Assembly (NCBI RefSeq): GCF_011077955.1
Contig: NZ_JAALBX010000017.1
Location: 21,533 to 85,532, forward strand
Origin: Citrobacter freundii
Lineage (GTDB): Bacteria; Pseudomonadota; Gammaproteobacteria; Enterobacterales; Enterobacteriaceae
Reading direction: 5' to 3'
Length of the DNA: 64,000 nt
Within the stretch, counting starts at the first letter, position 1. Each line of letters starts with the position of its first letter. Under the pieces are notes generated by a model. The model saw only the letters and a list, made by a program, of their open reading frames with translations, searched no databases and was not told where the DNA came from. A program made the translations under genes and the position numbers. Shown piece after piece: positions 1 through 10,301 of this stretch.

Positions 1-108
1 ATGGCCTCTTTAAGGGCCGCCAGCCTTAGCAATGAAATTAGCCGCAGCGACATGGTTGATAACGACATGTCCTCACAAATCGTGGCGGGCATTGGCTATC
101 GTTTTTAA
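1..108 (+). CDS. C-terminal end of a probable outer-membrane beta-barrel protein (partial)
   Basis: An open frame runs in from the left edge and stops at TAA 106-108, giving 35 visible residues. The last residues (SSQIVAGIGYRF) alternate polar and hydrophobic side chains and end in Phe, as in the final beta-strand of proteins inserted by the BAM complex, such as autotransporters or other barrels. The ATG at position 1 is probably internal rather than the true start. The gene converges on metE. I do not recognise the protein, and E. coli K-12 has no barrel gene that I recall at this side of metE, so it may be an accessory gene. Only the barrel inference is offered. Confidence 0.45.
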   Translation: MASLRAASLSNEISRSDMVDNDMSSQIVAGIGYRF

Positions 109-133
109 TGGTTTGACTGCGTAACCGAAATGA

Positions 134-163
134 CCGCACGCCCTCTCAACGCAGGGCGTGCGG
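134..163. terminator. Hairpin between the barrel gene and metE
   Basis: A perfect 11-bp inverted repeat (CCGCACGCCCT, 8-base loop, complement) lies 25 bases after the barrel gene stop. There is no clear T-run on either side, so efficient intrinsic termination is uncertain. It sits where convergent transcripts from the barrel gene and metE would end. Confidence 0.5.
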
Positions 164-251
164 TAGTATCAGGCAAAATGAATGCTCATCCACGAAGGCG
201 TCGCTAACGTAATGCGCGAATCGCGATAAGCATCCCTAAAGAACGACCAAC

Positions 252-2513
252 TTAGCGCTGACGCAGATTTTGCGCAGCCTTCACCATATTGGCCAGCGCC
301 TGACGGGTTTCCGGCCAGCCACGGGTTTTCAGGCCGCAGTCCGGATTAACCCATAAACGCTGCGCCGGAATGCGCTGCGCCGCTTTTTGCAGTAGCGCCT
401 CAATCGAGGCCACTTCAGGCACATTCGGCGAGTGAATGTCATAAACGCCTGGGCCGATTTCGTTCGGGTATTCGAATTCTTCAAACGATTCCAGGAGTTC
501 CATGTCTGAACGCGAAGTTTCGATGGTGATAACGTCCGCATCCAGCGCCGCGATAGAATCCATGATGTCGTTGAATTCGCAGTAACACATATGCGTGTGG
601 ATCTGCGTATCGTCACGCACTACAGCGGCGTTAAGACGGAAGGCTTCCACACCCCACGCCAGATACGCCTGCCAGTCAGCACGACGCAACGGCAACCCTT
701 CACGCAATGCCGGTTCATCAATCTGGATAATGCCAATACCCGCGGCTTCCAGATCGGCCACTTCATCACGCAGCGCCAACGCAATTTGTTTGGCGATGGT
801 TTCACGGCTCACATCTTCACGCGGAAATGACCAGCAGAGAATGGTCACCGGACCGGTCAACATGCCTTTAACGGGTTTGTCGGTCAGGGACTGCGCGTAT
901 TTCGCCCACTCCACGGTAATGGGGTGTGGACGGCTGATATCGCCAATCACCACCGGCGGCTTCACGCAGCGTGAACCGTAGCTCTGCACCCAGCCGTTTT
1001 GGGTAAACACAAAACCATCAAGATGCTCGCCAAAGTACTCCACCATGTCGTTACGCTCGGCTTCACCGTGTACCAGCACATCGAGGCCAAGGCGTTCCTG
1101 CTCATGGATCGCCTGCTTAATATGCCCGGCAATGCCGGTGCGGTAGTGATTCGCATCCAGCGTCCCTTTTTTGAAATCCAGACGCAGACTGCGGATCTCA
1201 GTGGTTTGCGGGAAAGAACCAATCGTCGTCGTTGGCCACGCCGGAAGATTGAAACGGGCACGCTGTGCCTCGGCACGTACCGGATAGGCGCTGACGCGCT
1301 GGCTGTCCTGTACCGTAATTGTCGCCAGGCGCTCCCCTACCGCCGGGTTATGCACGCGCGCCGAGTGGCGACGCGCCTGAATCGGGGCGCTCCACGCGTC
1401 AATGCCGCTGGTGTCGCTACTGTTCAGCGCATCGCGCAGCAGCGCCAGCTCTTCACATTTTTGTAGCGCGAAGGCGAACCAACTTTTTACTTCCGCATCA
1501 AGACGAGTTTCCACACTCAAATCGATTGGGCTGTGTAACAGAGAACAGGATGAACCTACCCAAACCGCACGCTTACCAATAAGCTCCTTCGCCTGCGCAT
1601 ATTTTTGCGTCAGATCGGCACGCCAGACGTTACGACCATTGATAACCCCCAGAGACAGCAGCCACTCGGCAGGCAAACGCTGATGGAGTTCCGCCACGTT
1701 ATCCTTCCCGTGAACCACATCAACGTGCAGCCCCTGAACCGGCAGCGCAGTGATGGTATCGAGATTAGGCGTCACCCCTTCAAAGTAGGTGGTCAGGAGC
1801 AGCTTAACATTGCCTTGCAGAGCATCGTAGGCAGGCTTGTAAGCATCCAGCCACGCCTGCGGCAGTTCCAGCACCAGCGCGGGCTCATCAATTTGCACCC
1901 ACTCCACACCGCGTTTTGCGAGCTCCGCCAACACCTGTTGATAAACCGGCAGGATATCCTTTAACAGCGACAGCCGATCAAACGCCTCGCCTTTCACTTT
2001 CCCAAGCCACAGGTACGTTAACGGGCCAAGCAGAACAGGTTTAATGTGATGATCCAGCGCCAGCGCTTCGTCGACTTCATCCAGCAGTTGGGTCCAGGTC
2101 AGTTTGAATTGTTGGCCTTTTACAAATTCCGGGACCATGTAGTGATAGTTGGTATTAAACCATTTCGTCATTTCCGCCGCGGCAGCCGGTTCGCCGCTGG
2201 GGGCGCGACCACGACCAATGCGAAACAGGGTGTCGATATCCACCGAGCCGTCTTTATTCTGGTGGCGCGCCGGAACATTGCCCAGCAGCAGGCTGGTGGT
2301 CAGAACGTGATCGTACCAGGCGAAATCACCCACTGGCAGCAAATCTACGCCCGCCGCTTTTTGTTGATCCCAGTGGCGGGCACGCAGCTCGCGCCCCACC
2401 GCCAGTAATTCTTCGCGGGTACTATTGCCCGCCCAATAGCTTTCTTGCGCTTTTTTCAATTCGCGACGCAGGCCAACGCGAGGGAAACCAAGGGTGTGAT
2501 TGTAGACTGTCAT
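252..2513 (-). CDS. metE: Cobalamin-independent methionine synthase MetE
   Basis: MetE transfers a methyl group from 5-methyltetrahydropteroyltri-L-glutamate to homocysteine in the cytoplasm, the last step of methionine synthesis without B12. The 753-residue length equals that of E. coli MetE. The N-terminal [19 protein letters not shown] motif and the zinc/homocysteine ligands of the C-terminal barrel are present: His and Cys in HTHMCYC, Glu in the following strand and Cys in [14 protein letters not shown]. The frame extends nine codons upstream, but ATG at 2513 is preceded by AGAGG and matches the family start. The gene is divergent from its activator gene metR, and the shared interval carries Met boxes. 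Its leader contains an ERIC element. Confidence 0.98.
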   Translation of the reverse strand: MTVYNHTLGFPRVGLRRELKKAQESYWAGNSTREELLAVGRELRARHWDQQKAAGVDLLPVGDFAWYDHVLTTSLLLGNVPARHQNKDGSVDIDTLFRIGRGRAPSGEPAAAAEMTKWFNTNYHYMVPEFVKGQQFKLTWTQLLDEVDEALALDHHIKPVLLGPLTYLWLGKVKGEAFDRLSLLKDILPVYQQVLAELAKRGVEWVQIDEPALVLELPQAWLDAYKPAYDALQGNVKLLLTTYFEGVTPNLDTITALPVQGLHVDVVHGKDNVAELHQRLPAEWLLSLGVINGRNVWRADLTQKYAQAKELIGKRAVWVGSSCSLLHSPIDLSVETRLDAEVKSWFAFALQKCEELALLRDALNSSDTSGIDAWSAPIQARRHSARVHNPAVGERLATITVQDSQRVSAYPVRAEAQRARFNLPAWPTTTIGSFPQTTEIRSLRLDFKKGTLDANHYRTGIAGHIKQAIHEQERLGLDVLVHGEAERNDMVEYFGEHLDGFVFTQNGWVQSYGSRCVKPPVVIGDISRPHPITVEWAKYAQSLTDKPVKGMLTGPVTILCWSFPREDVSRETIAKQIALALRDEVADLEAAGIGIIQIDEPALREGLPLRRADWQAYLAWGVEAFRLNAAVVRDDTQIHTHMCYCEFNDIMDSIAALDADVITIETSRSDMELLESFEEFEYPNEIGPGVYDIHSPNVPEVASIEALLQKAAQRIPAQRLWVNPDCGLKTRGWPETRQALANMVKAAQNLRQR

Positions 2514-2540
2514 TGTTCTGCCTCTAATTAGTAGGGTCAT

Positions 2541-2655
2541 CCGAAGGATTTCGGATTCAGGGAAGGCGGCAACTCGTCAATCCCAGGAAGATGACTGTCG
2601 TCAGTGACCGGGGTGCATGAGTGCGCCATCGCACCACAAATTCGAAATACACTGG
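2541..2655. repeat. ERIC element in the metE leader
   Basis: The segment matches the enterobacterial repetitive intergenic consensus along its length: GAAGGCGGCAA near the left end, AATCCCAGGA, then CAGTGACCGGGGTG and TTCGAAATA at the right. The central part is degenerate. It lies between the likely metE promoter (about 2680-2700, reading leftward) and the metE start, so it would be transcribed as part of the metE 5' leader. Assigned by recalled consensus, not by alignment. Confidence 0.75.
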
Positions 2656-2659
2656 ATTT

Positions 2660-2675
2660 GGACGTCCAGATGTTT
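2660..2675. promoter_or_regulatory. Tandem Met boxes (MetJ operator) between metE and metR
   Basis: Two adjacent 8-bp units, GGACGTCC and AGATGTTT, match the MetJ repressor consensus AGACGTCT at six and five positions. A TATAAT at 2683-2688 on the plus strand would serve metR, and sequences reading leftward over the same stretch would serve metE. Repression by MetJ with S-adenosylmethionine of both genes is known in enterics. Confidence 0.75.
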
Positions 2676-2734
2676 ACACCGCTATAATTCGCGGTTACTG
2701 TATATTCCTCAAGCGCAAATTGCTCATGCCGGAG

Positions 2735-2747
2735 TGAAGGACTTTCA
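2735..2747. promoter_or_regulatory. Candidate MetR site overlapping the metR start
   Basis: TGAAGGACTTTCA fits the MetR consensus TGAA-N5-TTCA exactly, and its last base is the first base of the metR ATG. MetR is known to activate metE and repress its own gene. This position would suit autorepression, but it also contains the metR ribosome-binding GAAGG, so part of the match may be coincidental. Confidence 0.5.
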
Positions 2748-3700
2748 TGATCGAAATAAAACATCTTAAGACCCTGTTAGCCCTGCAGAATTGTGGTTCG
2801 CTCGCTGCCGCCGCCGCTACCTTGCATCAAACGCAGTCTGCCCTTTCTCATCAGTTCAGCGATCTGGAGCAGCGTCTCGGGTTTAAATTATTCGTTCGTA
2901 AAAGCCAGCCGCTGCGCTTTACCCCGCAGGGCGAGATCCTGTTGCAACTGGCGACTCAGGTGCTGCCGCAAATTAATCGGGCGCTACAGGAGTGCAATGA
3001 GCCACAGCAATCCCAACTTCGCATTGCCATTGAGTGCCATAGCTGTATTCAGTGGCTGGCTCCGGCGCTGGAAAATTTTCGCAAGCAGTGGCCGCAGGTT
3101 GAGATGGATTTCAAATCAGGCGTGACATTCGATCCGCAACCGGCGCTTCAGCAGAGCGAACTGGACGTGGTGCTGACGTCAGACATCCTGCCGCGCAGCG
3201 GGCTGCATTATTCGCCAATGTTTGATTTTGAAGTACGGCTGGTGCTGGCGACAGATCATCCCCTGGCCCGTAAACCGCGCATCACACCAGAGGATTTCGC
3301 AGGTGAAACGCTGTTGATTTACCCGGTGCAGCGCCAACGTCTGGATGTTTGGCGCCATTTTCTGGAGCCTGCCGGTGTCAGCCCACTGTTGAAAAGCGTG
3401 GATAATACCTTGTTGCTCATTCAGATGGTGTCGGCACGGATGGGGATCGCGGCCTTGCCGCATTGGGTCGTGGAGAACGTTGAACGCCAGGGTCTGGTCG
3501 TGACCAAAACCCTGGGTGACGGCTTGTGGAGCAGGCTTTACGCCGCCGTGCGCGACGGCGAGCAGCGCCAGCCGGTGATTGATGCGTTTATTCGCTCTGC
3601 GCGGAACCACGCATGCGATCATCTGCCGTTTGTGAAAAGCGCGGCGCGACCCAACGTCGATGGACCCACAGCGAAGCCATTATCACCGCCCCGCCAGTAA
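2747..3700 (+). CDS. metR: LysR-type regulator MetR
   Basis: MetR is the homocysteine-responsive activator of metE, metH and other methionine genes. The 317 residues equal the E. coli length. An N-terminal winged helix-turn-helix occupies roughly residues 1-65 ([18 protein letters not shown], then [16 protein letters not shown]), followed by a LysR effector domain. The start has a close GAAGG. The gene is divergent from metE. Its last 113 bases overlap the 3' end of yigM on the opposite strand, so the two transcripts are complementary there. Confidence 0.97.
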   Translation: MIEIKHLKTLLALQNCGSLAAAAATLHQTQSALSHQFSDLEQRLGFKLFVRKSQPLRFTPQGEILLQLATQVLPQINRALQECNEPQQSQLRIAIECHSCIQWLAPALENFRKQWPQVEMDFKSGVTFDPQPALQQSELDVVLTSDILPRSGLHYSPMFDFEVRLVLATDHPLARKPRITPEDFAGETLLIYPVQRQRLDVWRHFLEPAGVSPLLKSVDNTLLLIQMVSARMGIAALPHWVVENVERQGLVVTKTLGDGLWSRLYAAVRDGEQRQPVIDAFIRSARNHACDHLPFVKSAARPNVDGPTAKPLSPPRQ

Positions 3701-4487
3701 TAAAACTCGGCCAGTGGGGTTGCTCTTGCCAGATGGCGAGGTTAACCAGCAGCCCCGCCGGGACATGCACGTTATTCATAATGCCGAGCGTACCGGCATC
3801 CACCTGCGTCGCCCCATAGTTCCACATAAAGTAACCGAGCCCAGAGGCCACCACGCCCAGCCAGACCAGTACGCTCCATTGCAAGGTAGTCGTCGGTAAT
3901 TTATTTGGATTGCCTAATACCAGCCAGGCTACGGCCGCCACTACAAACGCGCCGAGATAAAACCACGAAAATGCATTGTGTTGCGGCATCGGATGCACTT
4001 CCATCAACCGCTTATAGCCCACCATGCCGATAGCGAAACTGATATTCGCCAGTTGTACTAACAGCAGCCCGAACCAGAAATGTTCACTGAGTTTATCGTA
4101 GCGAATAATCGCCGCGCCCATTACCGCAAGAAAAGCGCTGAACGCATAACCCCAGCGCAGCGGGCGGCGGCTAAGTAAATCGTATATCAGGGTGATATAA
4201 AGCGGCGTCAGCACCGTAAACAGCAAAAACTCAGAGACCGTCAGATACAGATAAGCGCGGAAGCTGAACAGATACATCACGCCTAACTGTAGCGCCCCCA
4301 CCAGCATATACAGCGCGATGACTTTAGGCTTCAGCCCCTTAAAACGCAGGAAAGGTAAAAATACCAGCGCCGCCAGGCCAACGCGCATCAGCACGGAAAA
4401 GTAGCTGTCGACATGCCCGGCTAAATATTCGCCAATCAGGCTGAAAGAAAATGCCCACAGAATGGTGGTGATTATGAGTAGCGGCAC
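3588..4487 (-). CDS. yigM: EamA-family inner-membrane transporter YigM (biotin uptake)
   Basis: A 299-residue protein with about ten hydrophobic segments in two EamA (DMT superfamily) halves. It corresponds to E. coli YigM, reported as a high-affinity biotin importer. The N-terminal [14 protein letters not shown] and the [18 protein letters not shown] segment before the last helices are recognisable. It converges on metR, with a 113-bp antisense overlap of coding ends. The start at 4487 matches the family. The transport role comes from the family, not from the sequence. Confidence 0.92.
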   Translation of the reverse strand: MPLLIITTILWAFSFSLIGEYLAGHVDSYFSVLMRVGLAALVFLPFLRFKGLKPKVIALYMLVGALQLGVMYLFSFRAYLYLTVSEFLLFTVLTPLYITLIYDLLSRRPLRWGYAFSAFLAVMGAAIIRYDKLSEHFWFGLLLVQLANISFAIGMVGYKRLMEVHPMPQHNAFSWFYLGAFVVAAVAWLVLGNPNKLPTTTLQWSVLVWLGVVASGLGYFMWNYGATQVDAGTLGIMNNVHVPAGLLVNLAIWQEQPHWPSFITGGAVIMASLWVHRRWVAPRFSQTADDRMRGSAQSE

Positions 4488-4594
4488 AATACCCGTCTCC
4501 AGGATTAAAACCGCATTGTAGCGAGACTGAACCGCCTCAGCTGAGTTATTTAGTTGACGAGTGATTATTTAATAACCACTCATCCTGGTGAGCG

Positions 4595-5401
4595 TCAGGC
4601 TTCGTTGAGGAATAAGTGACGCAGGTAATGCGGCACAGCGTTATCAGCGTTAGTGCCAATGACTTCAAGCCCTGGCAACAGGTCTTTCAGACGCTGATGC
4701 GCGTTCGCCATAATGCAGCCTTTACCCGCCATTGATAGCATTTCAGCATCGTTCATGCCGTCACCGAAGGCGATGCAATCTCTCAGGGTATAACCCATCG
4801 CTTTTGCCACTGCTTCCAGCGCATGGCCTTTGGATACGCCGCCCGCCATCACTTCCAGACAGGTCAGTGTAGAAAAGCTGACGTTGACTCTGTCACCCCA
4901 ACGGGCATTGATGGCCTGCTCCAGCGGCAGCAGTTTTTCATGATCGTCACAGGTGAAAAATACTTTGCTGATGCCTTCCGGCTCAAGCATGCCTGGCTCA
5001 AATAAGGTGTATTTAAACACGGCTTCGCGGAAGTATTTCATTTCGTCCGGACGGTGACGGTTCATAAACCAGTCATCGTTGCGATAAACGTTGGTGACGA
5101 TGTCGGGATTAGCATGCACCACACCAAACAACTCGGCCGCAATGTCGCGATCCAGGTTATGGCTAAAGACCAGGTTGCCATCCGTATCATGCACCCGCGC
5201 GCCGTTGGAGGTGATCATGTACGCCTTAATTTCAAGGTTATCGCGGATTTGGCCCACGTCGACGTGATGACGTCCGGTCGCAAACACAAAATTAATACCA
5301 TGAGCCGTCAGCAGTTTCAGCGTCTCTTTGGCGAAAGGCGACAGGGTATGGTCAGGGGACAAAAGGGTACCGTCTAAATCAGACGCAACGACCTGATACA
5401 T
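4595..5401 (-). CDS. yigL: HAD-type phosphatase YigL (pyridoxal phosphate / sugar phosphate)
   Basis: A 268-residue Cof-type haloacid dehalogenase. Motif I is DLDGTLLSPDHTLS near the N-terminus, motif II is the FATGR strand, the conserved Lys lies in GGVSKGHAL, and motif IV is FGDGMNDAEML. E. coli YigL dephosphorylates pyridoxal 5'-phosphate and, under sgrS control, sugar phosphates that would otherwise be toxic. It lies 47 bp downstream of pldB on the same strand and is probably cotranscribed, as in Salmonella and E. coli, where this pair is an SgrS small-RNA target. Confidence 0.95.
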   Translation of the reverse strand: MYQVVASDLDGTLLSPDHTLSPFAKETLKLLTAHGINFVFATGRHHVDVGQIRDNLEIKAYMITSNGARVHDTDGNLVFSHNLDRDIAAELFGVVHANPDIVTNVYRNDDWFMNRHRPDEMKYFREAVFKYTLFEPGMLEPEGISKVFFTCDDHEKLLPLEQAINARWGDRVNVSFSTLTCLEVMAGGVSKGHALEAVAKAMGYTLRDCIAFGDGMNDAEMLSMAGKGCIMANAHQRLKDLLPGLEVIGTNADNAVPHYLRHLFLNEA

Positions 5402-5448
5402 AAAAAAATTAACCTCTGGTTAGTAACAGGCGGTCGAACCGCCAGTAA

Positions 5449-6441
5449 TTAATGATGCGCATCGAAAAACGCAACGATGGCATTAAGCGCCTCAGCGCGC
5501 ATAGCGTCCTTTTCAAACAGGATCTCATGGTACGCGCCGTTAATGACGAAAGGTTTTCCCCCCCAACAAGGGTGGCCCGCCGCGGCTCGAATGTCACAGA
5601 AGCGATCGTGCATGCGGTTATCTACCACCCGCTCCTCTTCTGCCTGGAGTAACAACGTCGGCGTGGTCATCGCAGTGGCCCCTGCTAAGACCTGTTCTCC
5701 GGCAAGTATGCCTTCTCTGACCCAATGATAGGTCGGCCCGCCTACGCGCAATGTCGGTTCATCTGCATAAATTCGCAGGTTGCGACGATAGCGCTGGCGG
5801 CTGTGGGTTAACACGTTAATAGCAAAGGGTAACGCGCGCCAGCGCCCGGTGCCAATCGCATAGCCTTCACGGATACGCTGATGCCCTTCTGCCCAGTCGA
5901 GGATTTGACGTACCATCCAGTCTGGCAACCGCAGCGCAATCCCAAACATCGGGGCGCAAAAGGCGATGGCGTCGAACGCTTCCGGGCGGCGTTCAAGAAA
6001 CAGGGCTGAAATCGCGCCGCCCATAGAATGGGCGAGCCCGTAGCGTTTACGCCAGGGACCGTTTTTGATTTCTTGCTCCCAGAACAGCTCAAGATCATCC
6101 ACATAATCACTAAAACGCGCCACATGCCCGCGATGGGTATCGGATAATAACCGCCCCGAACGCCCCTGGCCGCGATGATCGATGATCAGTACGTCATAGC
6201 CGCAATGAAACAGATCCCACGCAAGCTCGGCGTACTTCACATAACTCTCAATACGCCCCGGACAGATGACCACCACCCTGTCGTGACTGGCGGCGCGAAA
6301 GCGGACAAAACGCACCGCTACGCCATCCACACCGGTAAATTCTTTTTCTTCGCGCTGCTGCCAAAAAGCCGTGAGCGGCCCCATTGAAAAAGCGGCAAAC
6401 GCTTTTTCCCGGGAATACCATCCATTTTTATGCTCACTCAT
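5449..6441 (-). CDS. pldB: Lysophospholipase L2 PldB
   Basis: A 330-residue alpha/beta-hydrolase that deacylates lysophospholipids at the inner membrane. The nucleophile elbow is GLAHSMGGAISALFLERRPE, with Ser as nucleophile. IIDHRGQGRSGR is the strand before it, and the C-terminal NGAYHEILFE carries the catalytic His. It is slightly shorter than the 340-residue E. coli protein. First gene of the probable pldB-yigL unit, divergent from rhtB across 158 bp. Confidence 0.95.
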   Translation of the reverse strand: MSEHKNGWYSREKAFAAFSMGPLTAFWQQREEKEFTGVDGVAVRFVRFRAASHDRVVVICPGRIESYVKYAELAWDLFHCGYDVLIIDHRGQGRSGRLLSDTHRGHVARFSDYVDDLELFWEQEIKNGPWRKRYGLAHSMGGAISALFLERRPEAFDAIAFCAPMFGIALRLPDWMVRQILDWAEGHQRIREGYAIGTGRWRALPFAINVLTHSRQRYRRNLRIYADEPTLRVGGPTYHWVREGILAGEQVLAGATAMTTPTLLLQAEEERVVDNRMHDRFCDIRAAAGHPCWGGKPFVINGAYHEILFEKDAMRAEALNAIVAFFDAHH

Positions 6442-6599
6442 GGGATACCCTGCCCTGATATTTATTACCGCTTTTTAGGTTTGATGCGTGCGTTAAAATG
6501 CGGCGTTTTACGTTGCCCGCAACAACAGTCAGTCGATGACTTGAAAGATAGAAGGTATAGCGTATTGTGACATAAAAGCGCTTATTCAGGGAGTTTCCC

Positions 6600-7220
6600 A
6601 TGTCATTCGAATGGTGGTGTACCTATCTGCTCACCACAATCATCCTTAGCCTTTCTCCCGGATCCGGGGCGATTAATACGATGAGTACGGCAATGCGTCA
6701 CGGCTATCGCGGGGCCGCCGCGTCGATAAGCGGATTACAGCTTGGCCTGGCCATTCATATTGTGCTGGTTGGCATCGGTCTCGGCGCCCTGTTCTCGCGC
6801 TCACTCATGGCTTTTGAAATTTTGAAATGGGCTGGCGCCGCCTACTTAATCTGGCTGGGTATTCAACAGTGGCGGGCCGCGGGCGCGATTGATTTACAAA
6901 CACTGGCGCAAAGCCAGCCGCGCCGTAAATTATTTCAGCGGGCGGTTTTTGTGAATTTAACCAACCCGAAAAGTATCGTCTTTCTCGCCGCGCTGTTTCC
7001 GCAATTTATTGTGCCGCATCAGCCACAGGCTGCCCAATACGCGATTCTCGGCGTGACGACGATAGTCGTGGATGTGATTGTCATGATTGGTTATGCCGCC
7101 CTCGCCACCCGCATAGCGCTGTGGATCAAAGGACCAAAACAGATGAAAGCGTTGAACCGGCTATTTGGTTCGCTGTTTATGCTGGTGGGCGCGCTACTGG
7201 CCAGTGCGCGCCCAAGTTAA
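6600..7220 (+). CDS. rhtB: Homoserine / homoserine lactone exporter RhtB
   Basis: A 206-residue LysE-superfamily exporter with about six membrane segments. The family signature [13 protein letters not shown] is near the N-terminus and [20 protein letters not shown] is central. It exports homoserine and homoserine lactone in E. coli. A GGGAG lies 8 bases before the ATG. The TAA stop abuts the stop codon of rhtC on the other strand with no base between them. Confidence 0.95.
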   Translation: MSFEWWCTYLLTTIILSLSPGSGAINTMSTAMRHGYRGAAASISGLQLGLAIHIVLVGIGLGALFSRSLMAFEILKWAGAAYLIWLGIQQWRAAGAIDLQTLAQSQPRRKLFQRAVFVNLTNPKSIVFLAALFPQFIVPHQPQAAQYAILGVTTIVVDVIVMIGYAALATRIALWIKGPKQMKALNRLFGSLFMLVGALLASARPS

Positions 7221-7841
7221 TTAGCGCGACACAATCAAATGAATGCCGAAGCCGGCAAACAGTGTGCCGGCTACGCCATCTATCCATTTAGCCATTTTCT
7301 GGTAGCCGCGTCGCATAGTCGGCAGTGCGAAAAGACTGGCAACGAGGGTAAACCACGCGAAGGTTTCCAGCGCAATAAGCAGAAAAATCCCCCAACGCTC
7401 GCCGCTGCCAACGTTGTCGCCGACAAAGAGCGAGAATACGCTGCCGAAATAGACAATCGCTTTGGGGTTCGCCAGATTCGTCAGCAGGCCTTTTAAGAAA
7501 CTGCGTCCGCCGTGCGCCAGTTCGATCTGCGGTTCATGGGCAGGCGCCGGGTTTTTCTTCAGCGCGCCACGCAACATCTGATAGCCCATCCAGCACAGAT
7601 ACAGCCCGCCGCCTACCATAATGATGTTATGAAGCCAGGCCATTTTTTCGAGAATGATGTGCAAACCCAGCAGCGCTACGCCGGACCAGACCATAACGCC
7701 TGCGGTAATCCCTAATACGCCAAGCATCGCTTCTTTGCGGGAACGGCTGACGGCTGTCTGGGATACAAAGAAAAAATCAGGGCCAGGGCTGATTAACGCC
7801 AGGAGGTGAACTGCCGCCACGGTCAGAAAAAGCATTAACAT
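7221..7841 (-). CDS. rhtC: Threonine exporter RhtC
   Basis: A 206-residue LysE-type exporter paralogous to its neighbour RhtB. SPGPDFFFVSQTAVSRSRKE near the start and LLTNLANPKAIVYFGSVFS identify it as RhtC, which exports L-threonine. Its 3' end abuts that of rhtB tail to tail. Upstream lies recQ on the same strand, 64 bp away. Confidence 0.95.
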   Translation of the reverse strand: MLMLFLTVAAVHLLALISPGPDFFFVSQTAVSRSRKEAMLGVLGITAGVMVWSGVALLGLHIILEKMAWLHNIIMVGGGLYLCWMGYQMLRGALKKNPAPAHEPQIELAHGGRSFLKGLLTNLANPKAIVYFGSVFSLFVGDNVGSGERWGIFLLIALETFAWFTLVASLFALPTMRRGYQKMAKWIDGVAGTLFAGFGIHLIVSR

Positions 7842-7905
7842 AGGAAATTACTCGCACAGTAATCATTTGATGAACGAATACTGTGCCATGTTATGGCGAG
7901 GCTGG

Positions 7906-9735
7906 CTACTCTTCGTCATCCCCATCCACATGGCTGCGGATCAACGACATAAATTCGCGGCCAAAACGCTCAAGCTTGCGCGTCCCCACGCCATTCACGC
8001 CCAGCATTTCACCCGGTGAAAGCGGCATTTGCTCCGCCATTTCAATAAGCGTGGCATCGTTAAAGACCACATAAGGCGGAATATTCTCTTCATCGGCAAT
8101 GGCTTTACGCAGCTTGCGCAGTTTGGCGAACAGTTTGCGATCGTAATTGCCACCGTACGATTTCTGGGCCACGCGCGGTTTCAACGCCACCACGCGCGGC
8201 ACGGCAAGCTTCAATTCAACCTCACCGCGCAACACAGGGCGCGCCGCTTCGGTAAGCTGAAGCGCGGAATGTTGAGCGATGTTTTGAGTGGCAAATCCCA
8301 TGTGGATGAGCTGGCGAATAATGCTCACCCAATGTTCGTGGCTCTGGTCCTTACCGATGCCGTAAACGGGCAATTTGTCATGGCCCATATCGCGAATACG
8401 CTGATTATTTGCGCCGCGCAGCACTTCCACCACATAGCCCATCCCGAACCGCTGGTTGACGCGTCCAATGGTCGACAGCGCTTTGCGCGCATCCAGCAAA
8501 CCATCGTACTGTTTCGGCGGATCAAGACAGATGTCGCAATTGCCGCACGGCGCCTGTCGCCCTTCGCCAAAATAATTCAGTAACACCAGACGACGGCAGG
8601 TTTGCGCCTCGGCAAACGCGCCCATGGCATTGAGTTTATGACGCTCGATATCCTGAAGCTGCCCCTGCGGTTTTTCCTCAAGGCAACGCCGCAGCCAGGC
8701 CATATCCGCCGGATCGTAAAACAGCATCGCTTCGGCAGGCAGGCCGTCGCGGCCGGCACGGCCCGTTTCCTGGTAATAGGATTCGATATTGCGCGGGATG
8801 TCGAAATGCACCACAAAGCGCACGTTCGGTTTATTAATGCCCATACCGAAAGCGACGGTCGCCACCACAATTTGTAGATCGTCGCGCTGGAATTTTTCCT
8901 GCACATCGGCGCGTACATCATTTTCCAGCCCGGCATGATAAGCCGCAGCGCTGATACCCCGGCTTTGCAAACGCGCAGCGGTATCTTCTACTTTGGCGCG
9001 GCTGTTGCAGTAAATGATGCCCGATTTGCCGCGTTGTTCCTGCACGTAGCGCATCAGTTGATCGAGCGGTTTGAACTTCTCCATCAACATGTAGCGAATA
9101 TTAGGGCGGTCAAAACTGCTGATTTGAATAAGCGGGTCGTGCAGGCCTAGCAGATTGACGATGTCGCGACGCGTGGCTTCATCCGCCGTTGCGGTCAGCG
9201 CCATAAACGGTACATTCGGGAAGCGATCGCGCAACTGGCCCAACAGAGCATATTCCCGGCGGAAATCATGCCCCCACTGCGAAATGCAGTGGGCCTCATC
9301 CACCGCCAGCATCACCGGGTTCCAGTGACTAAGCTGGTCGAGAAAGTTATCCAGCATCAGGCGTTCAGGCGCGATATACAGCAGACGAATTTGCCCGGTA
9401 CGGCAACCTGCCATCACGGCGTGCTGTTCTTCACGGGTTTGCGTGGAGTTAAGGCAGGCTGCGGCCACGCCGTTTGCCAGCAGTTGGTCGACCTGATCTT
9501 TCATCAATGAAATGAGTGGCGAAACCACTACCGTCAGGCCGTTTTTCACCAGCGCCGGAATTTGATAGCACAGCGACTTACCACCGCCGGTAGGCATGAC
9601 CACCAGGCAATCGCGCCCGTCCAGCACGGTATTAATGATGGTTTCCTGACCCAGGCGGAACTGCTGGTAGCCGAAGGTTTCCTGTAAAACCTGTTTCGCC
9701 AGCGACTCCTGATTCATTACTTCTGCCTGCGCCAC
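7906..9735 (-). CDS. recQ: ATP-dependent DNA helicase RecQ
   Basis: A 3'-5' helicase of the RecF recombination pathway. Walker A is [10 protein letters not shown] and the DEAH box is followed by the aromatic-rich loop. The [16 protein letters not shown] motif VI region, four zinc Cys ([13 protein letters not shown]), the winged-helix RQC region and a C-terminal HRDC domain follow in order. GTG at 9735 is chosen because GGTGGA precedes it at good spacing and it gives 609 residues, the E. coli length. An in-frame GTG at 9741 would add two residues. The aromatic-rich loop reads [11 protein letters not shown] where E. coli has [11 protein letters not shown], and motif 0 reads FRLGQ instead of FRPGQ. 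Each difference is one base from a CCG codon. Confidence 0.96.
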   Translation of the reverse strand: MAQAEVMNQESLAKQVLQETFGYQQFRLGQETIINTVLDGRDCLVVMPTGGGKSLCYQIPALVKNGLTVVVSPLISLMKDQVDQLLANGVAAACLNSTQTREEQHAVMAGCRTGQIRLLYIAPERLMLDNFLDQLSHWNPVMLAVDEAHCISQWGHDFRREYALLGQLRDRFPNVPFMALTATADEATRRDIVNLLGLHDPLIQISSFDRPNIRYMLMEKFKPLDQLMRYVQEQRGKSGIIYCNSRAKVEDTAARLQSRGISAAAYHAGLENDVRADVQEKFQRDDLQIVVATVAFGMGINKPNVRFVVHFDIPRNIESYYQETGRAGRDGLPAEAMLFYDPADMAWLRRCLEEKPQGQLQDIERHKLNAMGAFAEAQTCRRLVLLNYFGEGRQAPCGNCDICLDPPKQYDGLLDARKALSTIGRVNQRFGMGYVVEVLRGANNQRIRDMGHDKLPVYGIGKDQSHEHWVSIIRQLIHMGFATQNIAQHSALQLTEAARPVLRGEVELKLAVPRVVALKPRVAQKSYGGNYDRKLFAKLRKLRKAIADEENIPPYVVFNDATLIEMAEQMPLSPGEMLGVNGVGTRKLERFGREFMSLIRSHVDGDDEE

Positions 9736-10097
9736 ATTCACTCCACCGCCAGAAAAAACTAAGAACGAGCAAAATTCAGCCCGAGGGGGTGAATGATAAA
9801 CGCTAGTGGGAAGAAATTCGACTCAGTTTTGTGATTAACCGAAAATTGCGAGACCGGTTACGGTAATCAAACCCATTGATGGTCGCAAACATACCTGGTC
9901 GAATAAAGCATGAAAAAAACAATGCAAATCATTTATTTATAAATCAAACCTATAGCGCATATTGGCTAACGGGTAAGCCAGGCGTGGAGTTTATTAATCG
10001 CTGCTGAATGATTTTGAAAAGAATGTTATATGCGTTGGGATCCTATCGCAGCGTCAAACTACGCCAGGCAGCATGCATTATCCTCCTCGCATAACTT

Positions 10098-10301
10098 ATG
10101 CGCCACCTGTGTTCGTTAGGCGCTACATGCTGCGGCGCAGACCATCAACTTATCCATTTAATAGCTTATATGCGCACAGAAGACGGGAAGTGGAAAATAT
10201 ACCGGGTCAGGAATGTTACAGATAATTTTGAGCAGCGAATATTTGATGACGCGGCTATTGAGAAAGCCAGGGCTTACGCCAGGGAGTTACCGAACATATA
10301 A
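10098..10301 (+). pseudogene. Small unrecognised frame, possibly a gene remnant
   Basis: A 67-codon frame whose last 40 residues look protein-like: DGKWKIYRVRNV followed by an amphipathic helix around FDDAAIEKARAYARELPNI. The first 25 residues are Cys/His-rich and unconvincing. An internal ATG at 10170 would give 43 residues. Neither start has a clear ribosome site. It may be the C-terminal remnant of a lost gene or a true small protein. I do not recognise the family and assign no function. Confidence 0.3.
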
